This document shows, piece by piece, positions 12,981 to 23,133 of a stretch of DNA of 64,000 nt. The notes beneath the pieces are model-generated. The model did not search any database and had not been told where the DNA came from. It worked only from the letters and a program-made list of their open reading frames with translations. Source of the DNA: Ohtaekwangia kribbensis (GTDB lineage Bacteria > Bacteroidota > Bacteroidia > Cytophagales > Cyclobacteriaceae). Numbering within the stretch: position 1 is the stretch's first letter; every line of letters starts with the position of its first letter. The position numbers and the translations under genes were made by a program. The stretch lies in contig NZ_JBHTKA010000008.1 in the NCBI RefSeq assembly GCF_042676245.1, positions 1-64,000 of the forward strand, read 5' to 3'.

Positions 12981-14216
12981 ATGGCTGAAGTTACCTGTTC
13001 ATTTTGTGGAAGAAGTAAAAAGGATGTGGACCTGATGATTTCAGGAATACACGCACACATCTGTGATAAATGTGTAACCCAGGCCAACCAGATTCTAAGC
13101 GAGGAAAAGAAAAGTAAAACGGAAGCCGGCTTCTCTCCTAACTTCAAGCTGGTTAAACCTCGCGAGATCAAAAAATTTCTGGATGAATATGTGATCGGAC
13201 AAGACGAAGCTAAAAAAGTTATGTCCGTTGCAGTATATAATCACTACAAGCGCTTAATGCAGCGCAAGCTGGATAACGATGTAACGATCGAAAAATCGAA
13301 CATCATCATGGTAGGCGAAACCGGAACCGGAAAAACTTACCTCGCTCGTACACTCGCTAAAATTCTTCAGGTTCCTTTTTGTATTGCCGATGCTACCGTG
13401 CTTACCGAGGCCGGTTACGTGGGTGAAGATGTTGAAAGTATATTAACGCGCCTTCTGCAGGCGGCCGACTATAATGTTGAGGCGGCAGAACGTGGTATAG
13501 TATATATTGACGAGATTGATAAGATCGCTCGTAAATCTGACAACCCTTCTATTACCCGCGATGTTAGCGGTGAAGGTGTGCAGCAGGCACTTCTTAAATT
13601 GTTAGAAGGTACAGCCGTAAACGTTCCGCCTCAAGGCGGACGTAAACATCCGGATCAGAAAATGATTACGGTAAATACTGAAAATATACTTTTCATTTGC
13701 GGTGGTGCATTTGAAGGTATATCCAGGTTCATTGGTAACCGATTGAATACACGTCCGCTGGGATTCGTTGCGGGCCATGATGGTTTGCACCCTGGCGAGA
13801 TCGATAAGGATAACTTGTTAAAATTCATAACTGCGCAGGATCTGAAAAGCTTCGGGCTTATTCCTGAATTAATAGGCCGCTTGCCGGTTGTCTCATTCCT
13901 GAATCCACTGGATCGCGAAACACTTCAGCGCATTCTTACCGAGCCGAAGAACGCGCTCATCAAACAATATAAGAAGCTGTTTGAAATGGAAGAGATTCAA
14001 CTTGAATTTAAAGAAGGTGCCGTTGACTTTATCGTAGAAAAAGCGATGGAGTATAAATTAGGTGCCCGTGGTTTACGCGGTATCTGCGAAGCGATCATTA
14101 ACGATGCGATGTTTGAATTACCATCTGAAAAGAATACCGATAGACTGGTAATAACACGCGCTTACGCGGAAGAAAAATTCAGCAAGTCGCAGTACAGCAA
14201 ACTGAAAGTTGCTTAA
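12981..14216 (+). CDS. clpX: ATP-dependent Clp protease ATP-binding subunit
   Basis: A 411-residue AAA+ unfoldase that feeds substrates to ClpP. The N-terminal zinc-binding domain has Cys6, Cys9, Cys28 and Cys31. The Walker A motif GETGTGKT is at about 112-119, Walker B is in VYIDEIDK, and the sensor and arginine-finger regions lie in the normal places. The pore loop GYVGEDVES and the ClpP-binding IGF-type loop region (here near SRFIGNR) are in the expected region. Length and order are typical, with nothing unusual. Confidence 0.97.
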   Translation: MAEVTCSFCGRSKKDVDLMISGIHAHICDKCVTQANQILSEEKKSKTEAGFSPNFKLVKPREIKKFLDEYVIGQDEAKKVMSVAVYNHYKRLMQRKLDNDVTIEKSNIIMVGETGTGKTYLARTLAKILQVPFCIADATVLTEAGYVGEDVESILTRLLQAADYNVEAAERGIVYIDEIDKIARKSDNPSITRDVSGEGVQQALLKLLEGTAVNVPPQGGRKHPDQKMITVNTENILFICGGAFEGISRFIGNRLNTRPLGFVAGHDGLHPGEIDKDNLLKFITAQDLKSFGLIPELIGRLPVVSFLNPLDRETLQRILTEPKNALIKQYKKLFEMEEIQLEFKEGAVDFIVEKAMEYKLGARGLRGICEAIINDAMFELPSEKNTDRLVITRAYAEEKFSKSQYSKLKVA

Positions 14217-14231
14217 GTAAAATATATAGCG

Positions 14232-14267
14232 ATGGTGAGATGTTTACGACTGTAAATATCTCACCAT
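14232..14267. terminator. bidirectional terminator between clpX and lpxB
   Basis: A 16-bp near-perfect stem (14232-14247 with 14252-14267) with a 4-base loop. It lies 15 bases after the clpX stop. The last codons and stop of the convergent lpxB gene fall inside the stem, so one hairpin serves both genes. Confidence 0.65.
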
Positions 14268-15356
14268 TAATTTTGCTGTATTCTCAGACGCAGACCCGAT
14301 ATCCAGGATACGAATAATTTCATCATAGTTCTGCAACATGTTATTTCGATACGATTCGTTATTGAGGAGCAGATTTATCTCATCCGAAACTTTCTCTGTG
14401 TTAGCATCGCCCTGTATCATTTCTTTTACTACCTCTTTATCAGCGATGAGATTTACCAGCGATATATAGGGGACTTTTATCAATCTCTTCACAATCTGAT
14501 AGGTGAGGAAGCTGGTTTTATATACAACAACCTGTGGCACCCGAAAGAGTGCCGTTTCCAGCGTAGCCGTTCCGGATGTTACTATCGCTGCTTTAACATG
14601 CAGCAATAAATTATAGGTGTCTTCAAATACAAACTTTACATTCGGCAGCGTCTGCAGTTCACTATACATCGACTGATCAAGATTGCTTACGGCTGCTACA
14701 GCAAACTGTGTTGTCGGAAATTTCTTCACTACACTCGCCATTAACGGAATGATCGTCTTGAGCTCCTGCTTGCGACTACCCGGCAACAACGCTACCAATG
14801 GCGACTCGCTATCAAACGAGTATCGTGTTAAAAACTGTCCATCAGGTACATGTGCCTTCACGGCATCGAGCACGGGATTACCAACGTAATCAACCTCCCA
14901 ATCAAATTTCCTGAAGAATGGTTTTTCAAAAGGTAGAATAACAAACAACTGGTCTACATTCTGTTTCAATTCCAGCGCACGACTTTGATACCATGCCCAT
15001 ACTTTCGGAGGGATATAATAGAAAACACGAATGCCTTCTTTCCTACCAAATTTAGCAATGCGCCTGTTAAAGCCCCCGTAGTCAATCAGGATAATAACAT
15101 CAGGCTTAAACTCCAGTATATCCTCTTTACATTTCTTTATATAGTTTGAGATCTTGTTGAGATTGGTGAGCACTTCCACGAGGCCCATGAAAGCCAGGTC
15201 CTTATAATGAACGGTGAGATCAACACCGGCCTGCTGCATATACTCTCCACCAAATCCGCGTAACGAAGCATTGGCATCCTGCTGGCGCAGCGCCTTAACC
15301 AAATTACCTCCATGTAAATCACCTGATCGTTCTCCCGCTATGATATAATACCGCAT
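14244..15356 (-). CDS. lpxB: lipid-A-disaccharide synthase
   Basis: A 370-residue GT19 glycosyltransferase that joins UDP-2,3-diacylglucosamine and lipid X to give the lipid A disaccharide on the inner face of the inner membrane. It starts MRYYIIAGERSGDLHGGNLVKAL, the family signature with AGExSGD. The nucleotide-binding C-terminal half has LLPGSRKQE and the segment around SGTATLETAL. Length is normal. It supports a lipopolysaccharide-bearing outer membrane. It is convergent with clpX and no other lpx genes are nearby. Confidence 0.95.
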   Translation of the reverse strand: MRYYIIAGERSGDLHGGNLVKALRQQDANASLRGFGGEYMQQAGVDLTVHYKDLAFMGLVEVLTNLNKISNYIKKCKEDILEFKPDVIILIDYGGFNRRIAKFGRKEGIRVFYYIPPKVWAWYQSRALELKQNVDQLFVILPFEKPFFRKFDWEVDYVGNPVLDAVKAHVPDGQFLTRYSFDSESPLVALLPGSRKQELKTIIPLMASVVKKFPTTQFAVAAVSNLDQSMYSELQTLPNVKFVFEDTYNLLLHVKAAIVTSGTATLETALFRVPQVVVYKTSFLTYQIVKRLIKVPYISLVNLIADKEVVKEMIQGDANTEKVSDEINLLLNNESYRNNMLQNYDEIIRILDIGSASENTAKLMVRYLQS

Positions 15357-15405
15357 CGTTTAAAAAGAAGTACTTGTTACGGGCACGAAGTACGATTTTT
15401 AAGCG

Positions 15406-15825
15406 CTATTCGCCAAAATACTCCACGTAGTTTCGTGGAGTTTCATATAGCCGGATGCAATGAAGTTTACCGTATGATGTGATGCTGGCGAGTTTAGCGT
15501 CCAGAATTTTCCAGATCTCTACCACCAGGTTTTCACAACTTGCCAGCTTTCCGTGCATGAAGTCTACATCGGTATTGAGATTCTTATGGTCGAGTTTTTC
15601 TATTACCTCCTGGCGGATCAACGTACTGAGTTTTTTAAGATCAACTACAAAGCCCGTATCGGGATCTGGTTTGCCCTTAACCGTAACGATGAGATCAAAG
15701 TTATGGCCATGCCAGTTCTCATTTGCACAAGGCCCAAACACCTCTACGTTCTTTTCTTTAGACCATTGAGGATTATAAAGTTTATGCGCAGCGTTGAAAT
15801 GTTCTTTGCGGGAGATGTGGAGCAT
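15406..15825 (-). CDS. 6-pyruvoyltetrahydropterin synthase / 6-carboxytetrahydropterin synthase family
   Basis: A zinc enzyme that converts dihydroneopterin triphosphate; in bacteria usually QueD of the queuosine pathway. I start it at the ATG at 15825, which gives MLHISRKEHFNAAHKL, the normal N-terminus; an upstream in-frame start would add 32 unlikely residues. Zinc ligands are His in HFNAAH and the two in WHGHNF, with the catalytic cysteine just before, in CANENWHGHNF. The later DHKNLN and the Glu near the C-terminus (RLYETPRN) complete the site. QueE is also in this window (24684-25310), which favours the queuosine role. QueC and FolE were not seen. Confidence 0.85.
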   Translation of the reverse strand: MLHISRKEHFNAAHKLYNPQWSKEKNVEVFGPCANENWHGHNFDLIVTVKGKPDPDTGFVVDLKKLSTLIRQEVIEKLDHKNLNTDVDFMHGKLASCENLVVEIWKILDAKLASITSYGKLHCIRLYETPRNYVEYFGE

Positions 15826-15878
15826 TTCTTTTAGAAATTGAACACAAATATAATCGATCGCACTGCTGAATAAAATGG

Positions 15879-15912
15879 AAAAAAAGAAGGCACCTTTTTT
15901 CAAGGTGCCTTC
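15879..15912 (-). terminator. terminator of the susCD operon
   Basis: An 11-bp perfect stem (15886-15896 with 15902-15912). Read on the minus strand it is followed by seven T. It lies about 24 bases after the susD stop codon. Confidence 0.85.
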
Positions 15913-15935
15913 CAATATCAATTAGCAATGAAATC

Positions 15936-17462
15936 TTATTGATTCCACCATACTTTAGTCTGTAGGTTGTCTGCACCCATTCTTGCTACAGCTTCTTTGT
16001 AGCTTGCAGGGTTCAGGCTTTGCTCAACCTCAGGATAGTTAATTCTGCTTGGGATATCATCACCAACAAGTGGTTCGAATTTAACTTGTGTTCCACCTGA
16101 TGTTACATAAGATATTTCACCAGGACGAACCACAGTCTTAGGGAAACCTGTACGTCTCAGCTCAGCCCATGCTTCATATCCTTGCAGGAATAAAGCTATA
16201 TATTTCTGAGTAAGAACAGTTTCCTGAGAAGCAGCAGGAATTGCAGCCAGGTAATCAGCTACCTGATCATCGTAATCCGAAGGCAGGTTACCCGCCTCAG
16301 ATGCTTCATTACCCCAGTGCTCCAAAGAGGCAGCTACTCCTTTTTCATACCACTCCTGATCCCAGTTATTTACTTCTGAAAGGATAAAGCAGACCTCAGC
16401 ATAGTCCATATAGGTTAATGCCAATGTACCGGAAGTAACAAGACCACCTTTTGTGAAATCGATCGCCAATGGACGAGGACCAGCGGTCAGGTCGTTTGGT
16501 ATTCCGTATGGCATACCCAGGTATACACCGTTAACTGGTTCACCCCACAATGGAAGGCGTGGATCGAAGATACCTCCGAATGGATTTGTTTTTCCGTTCA
16601 CTGTATCGTCATCACCTTTTAACAGGTCAACAAATGTTTTTGACAATGTAAAGTCATTTCTATTAGAGAAATAATATGCATCGTAAAGCGGAGCCGCATT
16701 TGGAGTTTCACCTAAGAATCTGAATGTTGCATTGTCGTCATTGCTTTCAAAAACACCTGCAGCAACAGCCTGGTCGATATAGGTTTTGTAGTTAGAATCT
16801 ACACCTGACAACCGGATGGCTACACGCATCTTCAATGAGTTTGCAAACTTCTTCCATTTAGCAGCATCACCACCATAGATGATATCGCCAGAAGTGAATA
16901 CAGGTTTAGCTACATCGATTTGCGCTGAAGCTTCTGTGAGTTCTTTTATCAGATCAGCATATATTTCGCTCTGTGGAGTATAGGCAGGTGATACATCACC
17001 TTCTGCTTTGAATGCTTCGAAGTATGGTATATCGCCATACGTGTCAGTCATTATTTGCATGGCCCATGCTTTCAGAATTCTGGCAGCAGCTATCTGGTTA
17101 ACGTTGCCTTCTTCACCCAGCTCTTCATTCAGACGGATTACTTCAACAAGGTCCATTACGTCACCATAGATCAATGTCCAATAGGTGTTATTGGTAGGCT
17201 GACGTAATTGATAACGATCTTCTTCAGTATAGTTACGCTGTGCAAAGTATTGTGAGTACAAATAGCTTTGACGTCCGCTGAACCATTCATCGTAAATATC
17301 ATCGAGAAGTCCTTTCTGAGCATTCGACATCAGATACGCAGGATCAACCTTTGTGGGGTTGTTGGGATCTGTGTTGATATCCTCAAAATTTTCCGTACAG
17401 GATGCCAGAATGAGTAACAGCACAGCTATTACCAATCCTTTCCTATAAAATATATTTTTCAT
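15936..17462 (-). CDS. SusD/RagB family outer-membrane lipoprotein
   Basis: A 508-residue surface lipoprotein that caps a SusC-type transporter and binds its substrate. The signal peptide ends in the lipobox LASC with Cys22 as the lipidated residue. The mature start, CTENFEDINTDPNNPT, is typical of the SusD-like group that often pairs with transporters of unknown substrate. Helical TPR-like regions and a C-terminal domain with ELRRTGFP are present. It follows the SusC gene by 25 bases. No glycoside hydrolase, sulfatase, ECF sigma or anti-sigma gene is adjacent, so the substrate cannot be inferred and a polysaccharide should not be assumed. Confidence 0.93.
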   Translation of the reverse strand: MKNIFYRKGLVIAVLLLILASCTENFEDINTDPNNPTKVDPAYLMSNAQKGLLDDIYDEWFSGRQSYLYSQYFAQRNYTEEDRYQLRQPTNNTYWTLIYGDVMDLVEVIRLNEELGEEGNVNQIAAARILKAWAMQIMTDTYGDIPYFEAFKAEGDVSPAYTPQSEIYADLIKELTEASAQIDVAKPVFTSGDIIYGGDAAKWKKFANSLKMRVAIRLSGVDSNYKTYIDQAVAAGVFESNDDNATFRFLGETPNAAPLYDAYYFSNRNDFTLSKTFVDLLKGDDDTVNGKTNPFGGIFDPRLPLWGEPVNGVYLGMPYGIPNDLTAGPRPLAIDFTKGGLVTSGTLALTYMDYAEVCFILSEVNNWDQEWYEKGVAASLEHWGNEASEAGNLPSDYDDQVADYLAAIPAASQETVLTQKYIALFLQGYEAWAELRRTGFPKTVVRPGEISYVTSGGTQVKFEPLVGDDIPSRINYPEVEQSLNPASYKEAVARMGADNLQTKVWWNQ

Positions 17463-17487
17463 AGAATTTTAGAGTTTGGGTTAATGA

Positions 17488-20400
17488 TTATAAACCGAGG
17501 CTAACGTTGAAACCGAAAGTTCTTAAACTTGGTAACGCACCACCTTCTATACCCTGAACGTTTCCAGAGCTTGTGGTATTTTCAGGATCAGTAAAGTCTG
17601 TTGCATCAGATCCCCATATAGCAAGGTTACGTCCGTAAGCAGATACTCTTACATTTTTGATTGGACCTGTAAATCTTGAAGGTATAGTATAACCGATGCG
17701 TACTTCTCTCAGTTTTACATAGCTGGCATCAAATACGTTTTGTTTTGCAGGACCGCTATAGTGATCGGCAGCCCAACGTACTGCTGAGATTGTTGTTGTG
17801 TTAGGACCAGAAGTCTGAACTGTTCCATCTTCGTTTACAACCGGAGCTCCGTTAACAAGTTGCACTACTGCACCGTCTACTACGATACCGTCTTCACGAA
17901 TATTGTTAGCAGCTGTTCTTTCCAGGATACCGCTATAAGTTCCCCACATGTGTGTTGTTGAGAAGAACTCACCGCCATGTCTGATGTCAATCAAAGCAGA
18001 AAGCTCAATGCCTTTAAAGCGGAGTGTGTTAGTTATACCACCGGTCCAATCAGGAAGGATGTTACCAATTGTTTTAATAGCAGATGCTCTGTAACGACCA
18101 TTTGCATTAACAACTTTATTTCCCTCCGAATCATACAGGAAGTCTGTTCCACGTATTGAACCATAAGATTCACCCACCATAGCATTCAATGTTACAGAGA
18201 ACGGTGCATTGGTCAAGCTATAGGTTTTAAGATCTTCGTATAGTTTGGTGATCTCGTTCTCGTTCTTAGACCAGTTGATAGCAATGTCCCACTGAAGTCC
18301 GTTCTCCATTTTAACCGGAGTTCCTGTTAACATTACTTCAAAACCTTTGTTGGTCATTTCAGCTGAGTTAACATATACATAACTCACACCGGTAGCCCCT
18401 GATACTTGCAATGGAAGGATCAGGTTTGTAGACTTCTTAGTATAGTAAGTGAAGTCCAAACCAACGCGATTGTTAAAGAAGCCCAATTGTGTACCTACTT
18501 CAAAAGAAGTAATATCTTCTGGCTGCAGGTCTGGGTTGTTCTTCGTGTTAGATACACCATACAAAGGAATACCACCGAATGTATATGGATAACCATCGTC
18601 ATTCAAGTCAGCTTTGTAGATCAGGTTGTTGTTATAAGCGTCAGTATCGTTACCAACTTTAGCCCAACCTGCTCTCACTTTACCTTCATTCAACCAACCG
18701 AGTGAATTAAGTGCCGGCATGTTTGTAAACACGAAGCTTGTATTTACCGCTGGATAGAAATAAGAGTTATCAGAGTTTGTTCCGCCTGATGGAGGTGTCA
18801 GCGCTGAAGACCAGTCATTTCTTCCCATCAATTCCAAATACAATGTATTCTTATAGCCGATGTTAAAGCTACCGTACAAGCTGTTGATTCTTTTCTTTCT
18901 GTCGTAGTCAGTAACAGCAACACCAGAAACAGCGTTGCTCAGGTTATAGAAGTTTGGCAGTACCAATCCACCTTGTGTTTGAGCAAGGTTAGAGCTGTAA
19001 GACTGATCCATTCTGTTACCACCCAAGTTACCAACGAGGTCGAAGTCTTGTCCTATTTTCTTATTGAAAAGGAATAACACTTCAGCGTTAGTTTCGAGGA
19101 ATTCTCTCAGACCTTCGTAATATTTAGGTTGTGCCTGAGATCCTATCGCTACACGTTCCATCTCGCGCAGATTATAATAATCTGCGTTAACGGTTGTCTT
19201 AACTTTCAACCAGTTTGTTAATGTTACCTGAGCTCCAACATTTCCGTAGAAACGGTTGCGAGTATCATTCTGATAGTTTTCATAACGTGTCCAATACGGG
19301 TTATCTGAATAGTTAGGAGTCGCATCATCCCATGAAACACGGTTCCAGGTACGCTGTGATCCGTCAGGATTTTTGTAAGCCTTCATCTCTTCCATATCCA
19401 ACTGACGCTGGCCCCACTGGTTGAACTTTTGCATGATGTTGTTATCGTCATAACCAGTTGAAGGTCTTCCGGTAGCTTCGTTCTTCACATAATTGAAATT
19501 TGTAAAGGCTTCTACTACTTTACCTAATTTTGTATTACCGCTAAAATTGATTGTGTTACGATCAAGTTTACTGTTCGGCATATAGCCTTTCAGATCCATT
19601 CTTGTATAAGACAGTCTGAATCCTGAGTTCTCATCACCACCTGTAAGTTCAACGTTGTTTGTAACAGTTACACCAGTGTTAAAGAATGATCTTACATCGT
19701 TGTCCGGAGCTTTCCACTCTCTTGGTTTCAAATAGTTTTGAGTGTCCCAAGAATCGAATGAGTTCCAGTGCAATACTTGCTGACCATTGTAGCGAGGGCC
19801 CCAGCTTTCATCTGTCGCATAGTCTACGATAAGATAGTCTGTTCCGTTGATGTTCTGTTGTGTAAAACCTTGTACACCACCATCTGCATCTGGCACTGCT
19901 ATACCACCGCCATATAATCTCTGATACTTAGGAAGGATAAAGATTTTATCAAATGATACACCTGAATTGATTTTTACACCAAGACCTTTTCTGGACCCTT
20001 TTTTAGTTGTGATCATGATTACACCGTTCGCACCGCGTGAACCATAAAGCGCTGCTGCGTTTGGACCTTTCAGTACAGATACAGAAGCTATATCTTCAGG
20101 GTTGATATCTTGTGCTAAGTTACCATAGTCGTAACCACCCGCACCGCGCGCAGTGTTTACAGAGTTATAGTCGCTGTTGTTGATGATGATACCATCTACA
20201 ACAAACAAAGGAGAGTTGTTACCAGTTATAGAGTTGATACCGCGGATCGTTACTCGTGAGGAACCACCCATGTTACCACTAGCTCCAGTAACCTGAACAC
20301 CTGCTACTCTTCCTGAAAGAGAGTTAACTACGTTCGTCTGGTTTACCTGGCTAAGATCTTCTCCACCCACCTGAGTAACTGAATAACCAATTGATTCCTT

Positions 20401-20751
20401 CTCTCTGGATATACCCAAGGCAGTTACAACAACTTCGTTGAGCTGTTTAGCATCTTGACTCATAGGAACATCAATCGAGCTTCGATCACCGATCTCAATC
20501 TCTTGAGTAGTCAAGCCTATAAATGTGAAAACTAATGTACCGTTGCCGGCAGGAACAGTAACGGAATATTTTCCGTCAATGTCGGTTACGGTTCCGATAG
20601 TGGTACCTTTAACTACAACGTTTACCCCCGGAAGACCTGATCCGTCTTCTGCAGAGGTAACCCGACCGGAGACCGTTCGCTCCTGTGCCCACAATTCGCT
20701 ACTGGCGAATGCAAACACCGCTGTTAAGCATACGAGTAGAATTCTCTTCAT
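17488..20751 (-). CDS. SusC/RagA family TonB-linked outer-membrane transporter
   Basis: A 1087-residue beta-barrel importer energised by TonB. A signal peptide (MKRILLVCLTAVFAFAS, cleaved after about residue 22) is followed by a carboxypeptidase-like domain (SGRVTSAEDGSGLPGVNVVV), a plug domain at about 110-230 with the SusC marker VVDGIIINNSDYN-type segment, and a long barrel ending in a terminal aromatic-hydrophobic strand (FNVSLGL). It forms an operon with the SusD gene downstream and ends at the shared terminator. Length and layout are normal for the family. The substrate is unknown. Confidence 0.95.
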   Translation of the reverse strand: MKRILLVCLTAVFAFASSELWAQERTVSGRVTSAEDGSGLPGVNVVVKGTTIGTVTDIDGKYSVTVPAGNGTLVFTFIGLTTQEIEIGDRSSIDVPMSQDAKQLNEVVVTALGISREKESIGYSVTQVGGEDLSQVNQTNVVNSLSGRVAGVQVTGASGNMGGSSRVTIRGINSITGNNSPLFVVDGIIINNSDYNSVNTARGAGGYDYGNLAQDINPEDIASVSVLKGPNAAALYGSRGANGVIMITTKKGSRKGLGVKINSGVSFDKIFILPKYQRLYGGGIAVPDADGGVQGFTQQNINGTDYLIVDYATDESWGPRYNGQQVLHWNSFDSWDTQNYLKPREWKAPDNDVRSFFNTGVTVTNNVELTGGDENSGFRLSYTRMDLKGYMPNSKLDRNTINFSGNTKLGKVVEAFTNFNYVKNEATGRPSTGYDDNNIMQKFNQWGQRQLDMEEMKAYKNPDGSQRTWNRVSWDDATPNYSDNPYWTRYENYQNDTRNRFYGNVGAQVTLTNWLKVKTTVNADYYNLREMERVAIGSQAQPKYYEGLREFLETNAEVLFLFNKKIGQDFDLVGNLGGNRMDQSYSSNLAQTQGGLVLPNFYNLSNAVSGVAVTDYDRKKRINSLYGSFNIGYKNTLYLELMGRNDWSSALTPPSGGTNSDNSYFYPAVNTSFVFTNMPALNSLGWLNEGKVRAGWAKVGNDTDAYNNNLIYKADLNDDGYPYTFGGIPLYGVSNTKNNPDLQPEDITSFEVGTQLGFFNNRVGLDFTYYTKKSTNLILPLQVSGATGVSYVYVNSAEMTNKGFEVMLTGTPVKMENGLQWDIAINWSKNENEITKLYEDLKTYSLTNAPFSVTLNAMVGESYGSIRGTDFLYDSEGNKVVNANGRYRASAIKTIGNILPDWTGGITNTLRFKGIELSALIDIRHGGEFFSTTHMWGTYSGILERTAANNIREDGIVVDGAVVQLVNGAPVVNEDGTVQTSGPNTTTISAVRWAADHYSGPAKQNVFDASYVKLREVRIGYTIPSRFTGPIKNVRVSAYGRNLAIWGSDATDFTDPENTTSSGNVQGIEGGALPSLRTFGFNVSLGL

Positions 20752-21155
20752 ACTGTAAAATTTAGGTTAATGAAAATTTAAATACGCGATCAAACTTATA
20801 ACAAAATAATAACTCACGAAAGGTGAGTACCTCAAAATTTAGTATTTTCATATCAAAAAAATACCTCTATTGAGGTTATTTTAAATGATTGCCCTAATTG
20901 TTGTTAGTATTTAAAAGATGTTTAAACAATCGGTTAAAACATTGCATGGAATTGGGTGAGAAACAGATAGTAATAACTTCGTGATATGAGTTCAATTCAT
21001 ACCGGGCTCTTCTTTGACAGGTGAGAATTTCCGGACCAAAACCCTACCATTTTGGTGTATGTTGCCCTCAATAATACGTTCGCAATGCCGGAGCGGCTAT
21101 GCACGTTTTCCCTTGAAAAAATTGATTATTATAAGAGGTCGAAGACTAAAGCTGA
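20752..21155 (-). other. 404-base intergenic region upstream of susC
   Basis: No gene is visible. Close to susC, TAAGTTTG on the minus strand (20791-20798) matches TAnnTTTG but lacks a clear TTG partner at the right distance. Two small hairpins, 20812-20828 and 20862-20878, lie just upstream and could be regulatory. The half nearer 21155 shows nothing I can name. Confidence 0.35.
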
Positions 21156-23090
21156 TCACTTGATGATCTTGAATTCAATTCTTCGATTAAGCTGGCGTGA
21201 CGCTTCTGTGTCGTTAGGTGAAATGGGTTGATCAGGACCATACCCTTTGGGCGTAAGCCTACTCTTCTCAATGCCGTTCGCGGTAAGGTAATTGTAAACG
21301 GCTGATGCACGTTTTTCGGAAAGCTGCTTGTTATACGATGCCGATCCTAAGTTATCGGTGTGCCCTCCAATTTCAACTCTGATCTTTGGATTTTCTGTGA
21401 GGAAGCGAATTATTTTTTTGAGCTCCGTGATGGAATTGTCCTTTAGTTCATATTTATCAAGGTCGAAGAAAATATTATTTAGTATAACGGTCGATCCTAT
21501 AGATGCTTTCTCCAAATCTATATCCAATACGATCGGCTGGAAATCGAAGGACTCTTTATAGTTAAAGTGAAGACTCTTGAACAAGTATTGTTTTTTATTA
21601 ACGTACAAAGCATAGTCTGCACCTTGTGTTAACACGATGAGGTATTCGCCACTGACAGAATCAGATTTCACCAACGATTCTGTATGGTTCTTTGAGATGT
21701 TGATGAGCTCTATATCTGCAGATAACACTTGCCTTGTCTTCTTATCGCGAACAATACCCGTTACATAATTACTCCTATATTTTACCTGGCTTTCCTCCGG
21801 AATCTGTAATTCAAATATTCTGCTCCTGGTGGAACCTGGACTTACAATTTCTTCATGTGAATAGTACCCCTTCTTCCCGTCAGCAGTAATAAACAAAGAG
21901 AACTGATCATCGTGATTGTTAATCGGTGCCCCTATATTTTTAGGAGCGGTCCATCCTGTGGAATCTTTCTCTACCGAGTATAAATCGTAACCACCAAAAC
22001 CAGGCAGACCGTTTGAAGCAAAATATAGTGTCTTATTGTTCGCGTGAATGAATGGTGAGATCTCATCAAAAGCAGAGTTTATCGGTTTGCCGGCATTAAT
22101 TGCTTTTGTCCATTTTCCAAATTCGTCCTGTGTTGATACCCATATATCTCTCCGACCGAGTCCAGCCCTCCTATCGGAAACGAAATATAGCGTTCGGCCA
22201 TCTGCAGAAAGCGTTGGCTGCGATTCCCATGCGCCTGTATTTACATTAGGACCGAGGTTCTTCGGCTCTGTCCAATCATCGCCTATCTTTTTACTTTCAA
22301 ACAAATCACAACTACCAAAACCTTCGCGACCTATACACGATGTAAAGATCAGGTTACGGCCGTCTGCAGATATAGCACACGTGCCTTCGTTCAAGCGGGT
22401 GTTGATATTTTTAGAAATAGAAACCGGAGTCATCCATCGGCCTTGCGAATTCTTTTTGGATACCACCAGATCTTCATCTGCATTCGGATCGTTGCTTATT
22501 CTCCGTGTAAAAATCAATTGCTGCTGATCTGCCGTGAGCACCGGAAAGTATTGCATAGGAAAACTATTCACCGTATCGCTCAATGGCTTTTGCTTATACG
22601 CTGACGCATTGTCTTTATTCTTGAAAGCAAACTCTGCACTTTTGAATAATGAAGCAGCACGATCGGCCTTCTGTTTATTTTGTGTCTCGTTATTGACAAA
22701 AGCGCTCAGCACCTTCATTGCCTTCTCGTATTCTCCTATAGACATATAGGCCTCGCCCATATCATACCAAAATACTTTTTGTTTACGCAGGTCGTTTGTC
22801 AGGCTCAATCCCTTTTCAAAATTCTTCAGTGCATCCGGATAACTCTTCATGTTCAAATACACGAGTCCGAGACGGTAGTAAGCCTCCACAAAATTATAGT
22901 CTTTCTCGATCGCCTGATTTAGTAAACTTATTGCCTGACTGAATTGTCCGCGTACCCGATAGTTATCGGCTTGTGTATAAAATTCTATCGCCTTTTTAGA
23001 CTTGGTGCTAAGTTGTACCTGGGCTGTAGCAGATAATGCAAACAGTGTAAAGAAAAAAAAGAAAAGGCGTTTCATTGAAGCAGTGTTCAT
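21156..23090 (-). CDS. TPR / PD40 / OmpA-domain envelope protein
   Basis: A 644-residue secreted protein. After a signal peptide (MKRLFFFFFTLFALSATAQ) come TPR-type helices at about 35-130, several PD40 beta-propeller repeats at about 175-420 (for example LSADGRTLYFVSDRR), a region resembling a carboxypeptidase-regulatory fold, and a C-terminal OmpA domain with GGHTDNLGS and the peptidoglycan-binding NRRIEFKI end. The family anchors to peptidoglycan under the outer membrane; related proteins occur beside gliding and type IX secretion genes, but no PorP/SprF gene is here. The start may be the second ATG, at 23075, which gives the cleaner signal peptide. It is the last gene of the lepA-pabC run. 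Confidence 0.88.
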   Translation of the reverse strand: MNTASMKRLFFFFFTLFALSATAQVQLSTKSKKAIEFYTQADNYRVRGQFSQAISLLNQAIEKDYNFVEAYYRLGLVYLNMKSYPDALKNFEKGLSLTNDLRKQKVFWYDMGEAYMSIGEYEKAMKVLSAFVNNETQNKQKADRAASLFKSAEFAFKNKDNASAYKQKPLSDTVNSFPMQYFPVLTADQQQLIFTRRISNDPNADEDLVVSKKNSQGRWMTPVSISKNINTRLNEGTCAISADGRNLIFTSCIGREGFGSCDLFESKKIGDDWTEPKNLGPNVNTGAWESQPTLSADGRTLYFVSDRRAGLGRRDIWVSTQDEFGKWTKAINAGKPINSAFDEISPFIHANNKTLYFASNGLPGFGGYDLYSVEKDSTGWTAPKNIGAPINNHDDQFSLFITADGKKGYYSHEEIVSPGSTRSRIFELQIPEESQVKYRSNYVTGIVRDKKTRQVLSADIELINISKNHTESLVKSDSVSGEYLIVLTQGADYALYVNKKQYLFKSLHFNYKESFDFQPIVLDIDLEKASIGSTVILNNIFFDLDKYELKDNSITELKKIIRFLTENPKIRVEIGGHTDNLGSASYNKQLSEKRASAVYNYLTANGIEKSRLTPKGYGPDQPISPNDTEASRQLNRRIEFKIIK

Positions 23091-23133
23091 TAACAGGCAG
23101 AATGCTATTTACAAAAATGATTCCTGCCTAAAA

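Noticed and set aside
15936..20751. Polysaccharide utilisation locus
   Set aside because: Only SusC and SusD are present; there is no adjacent carbohydrate enzyme, sulfatase or sensor. The GH29 gene is 15 kb away.
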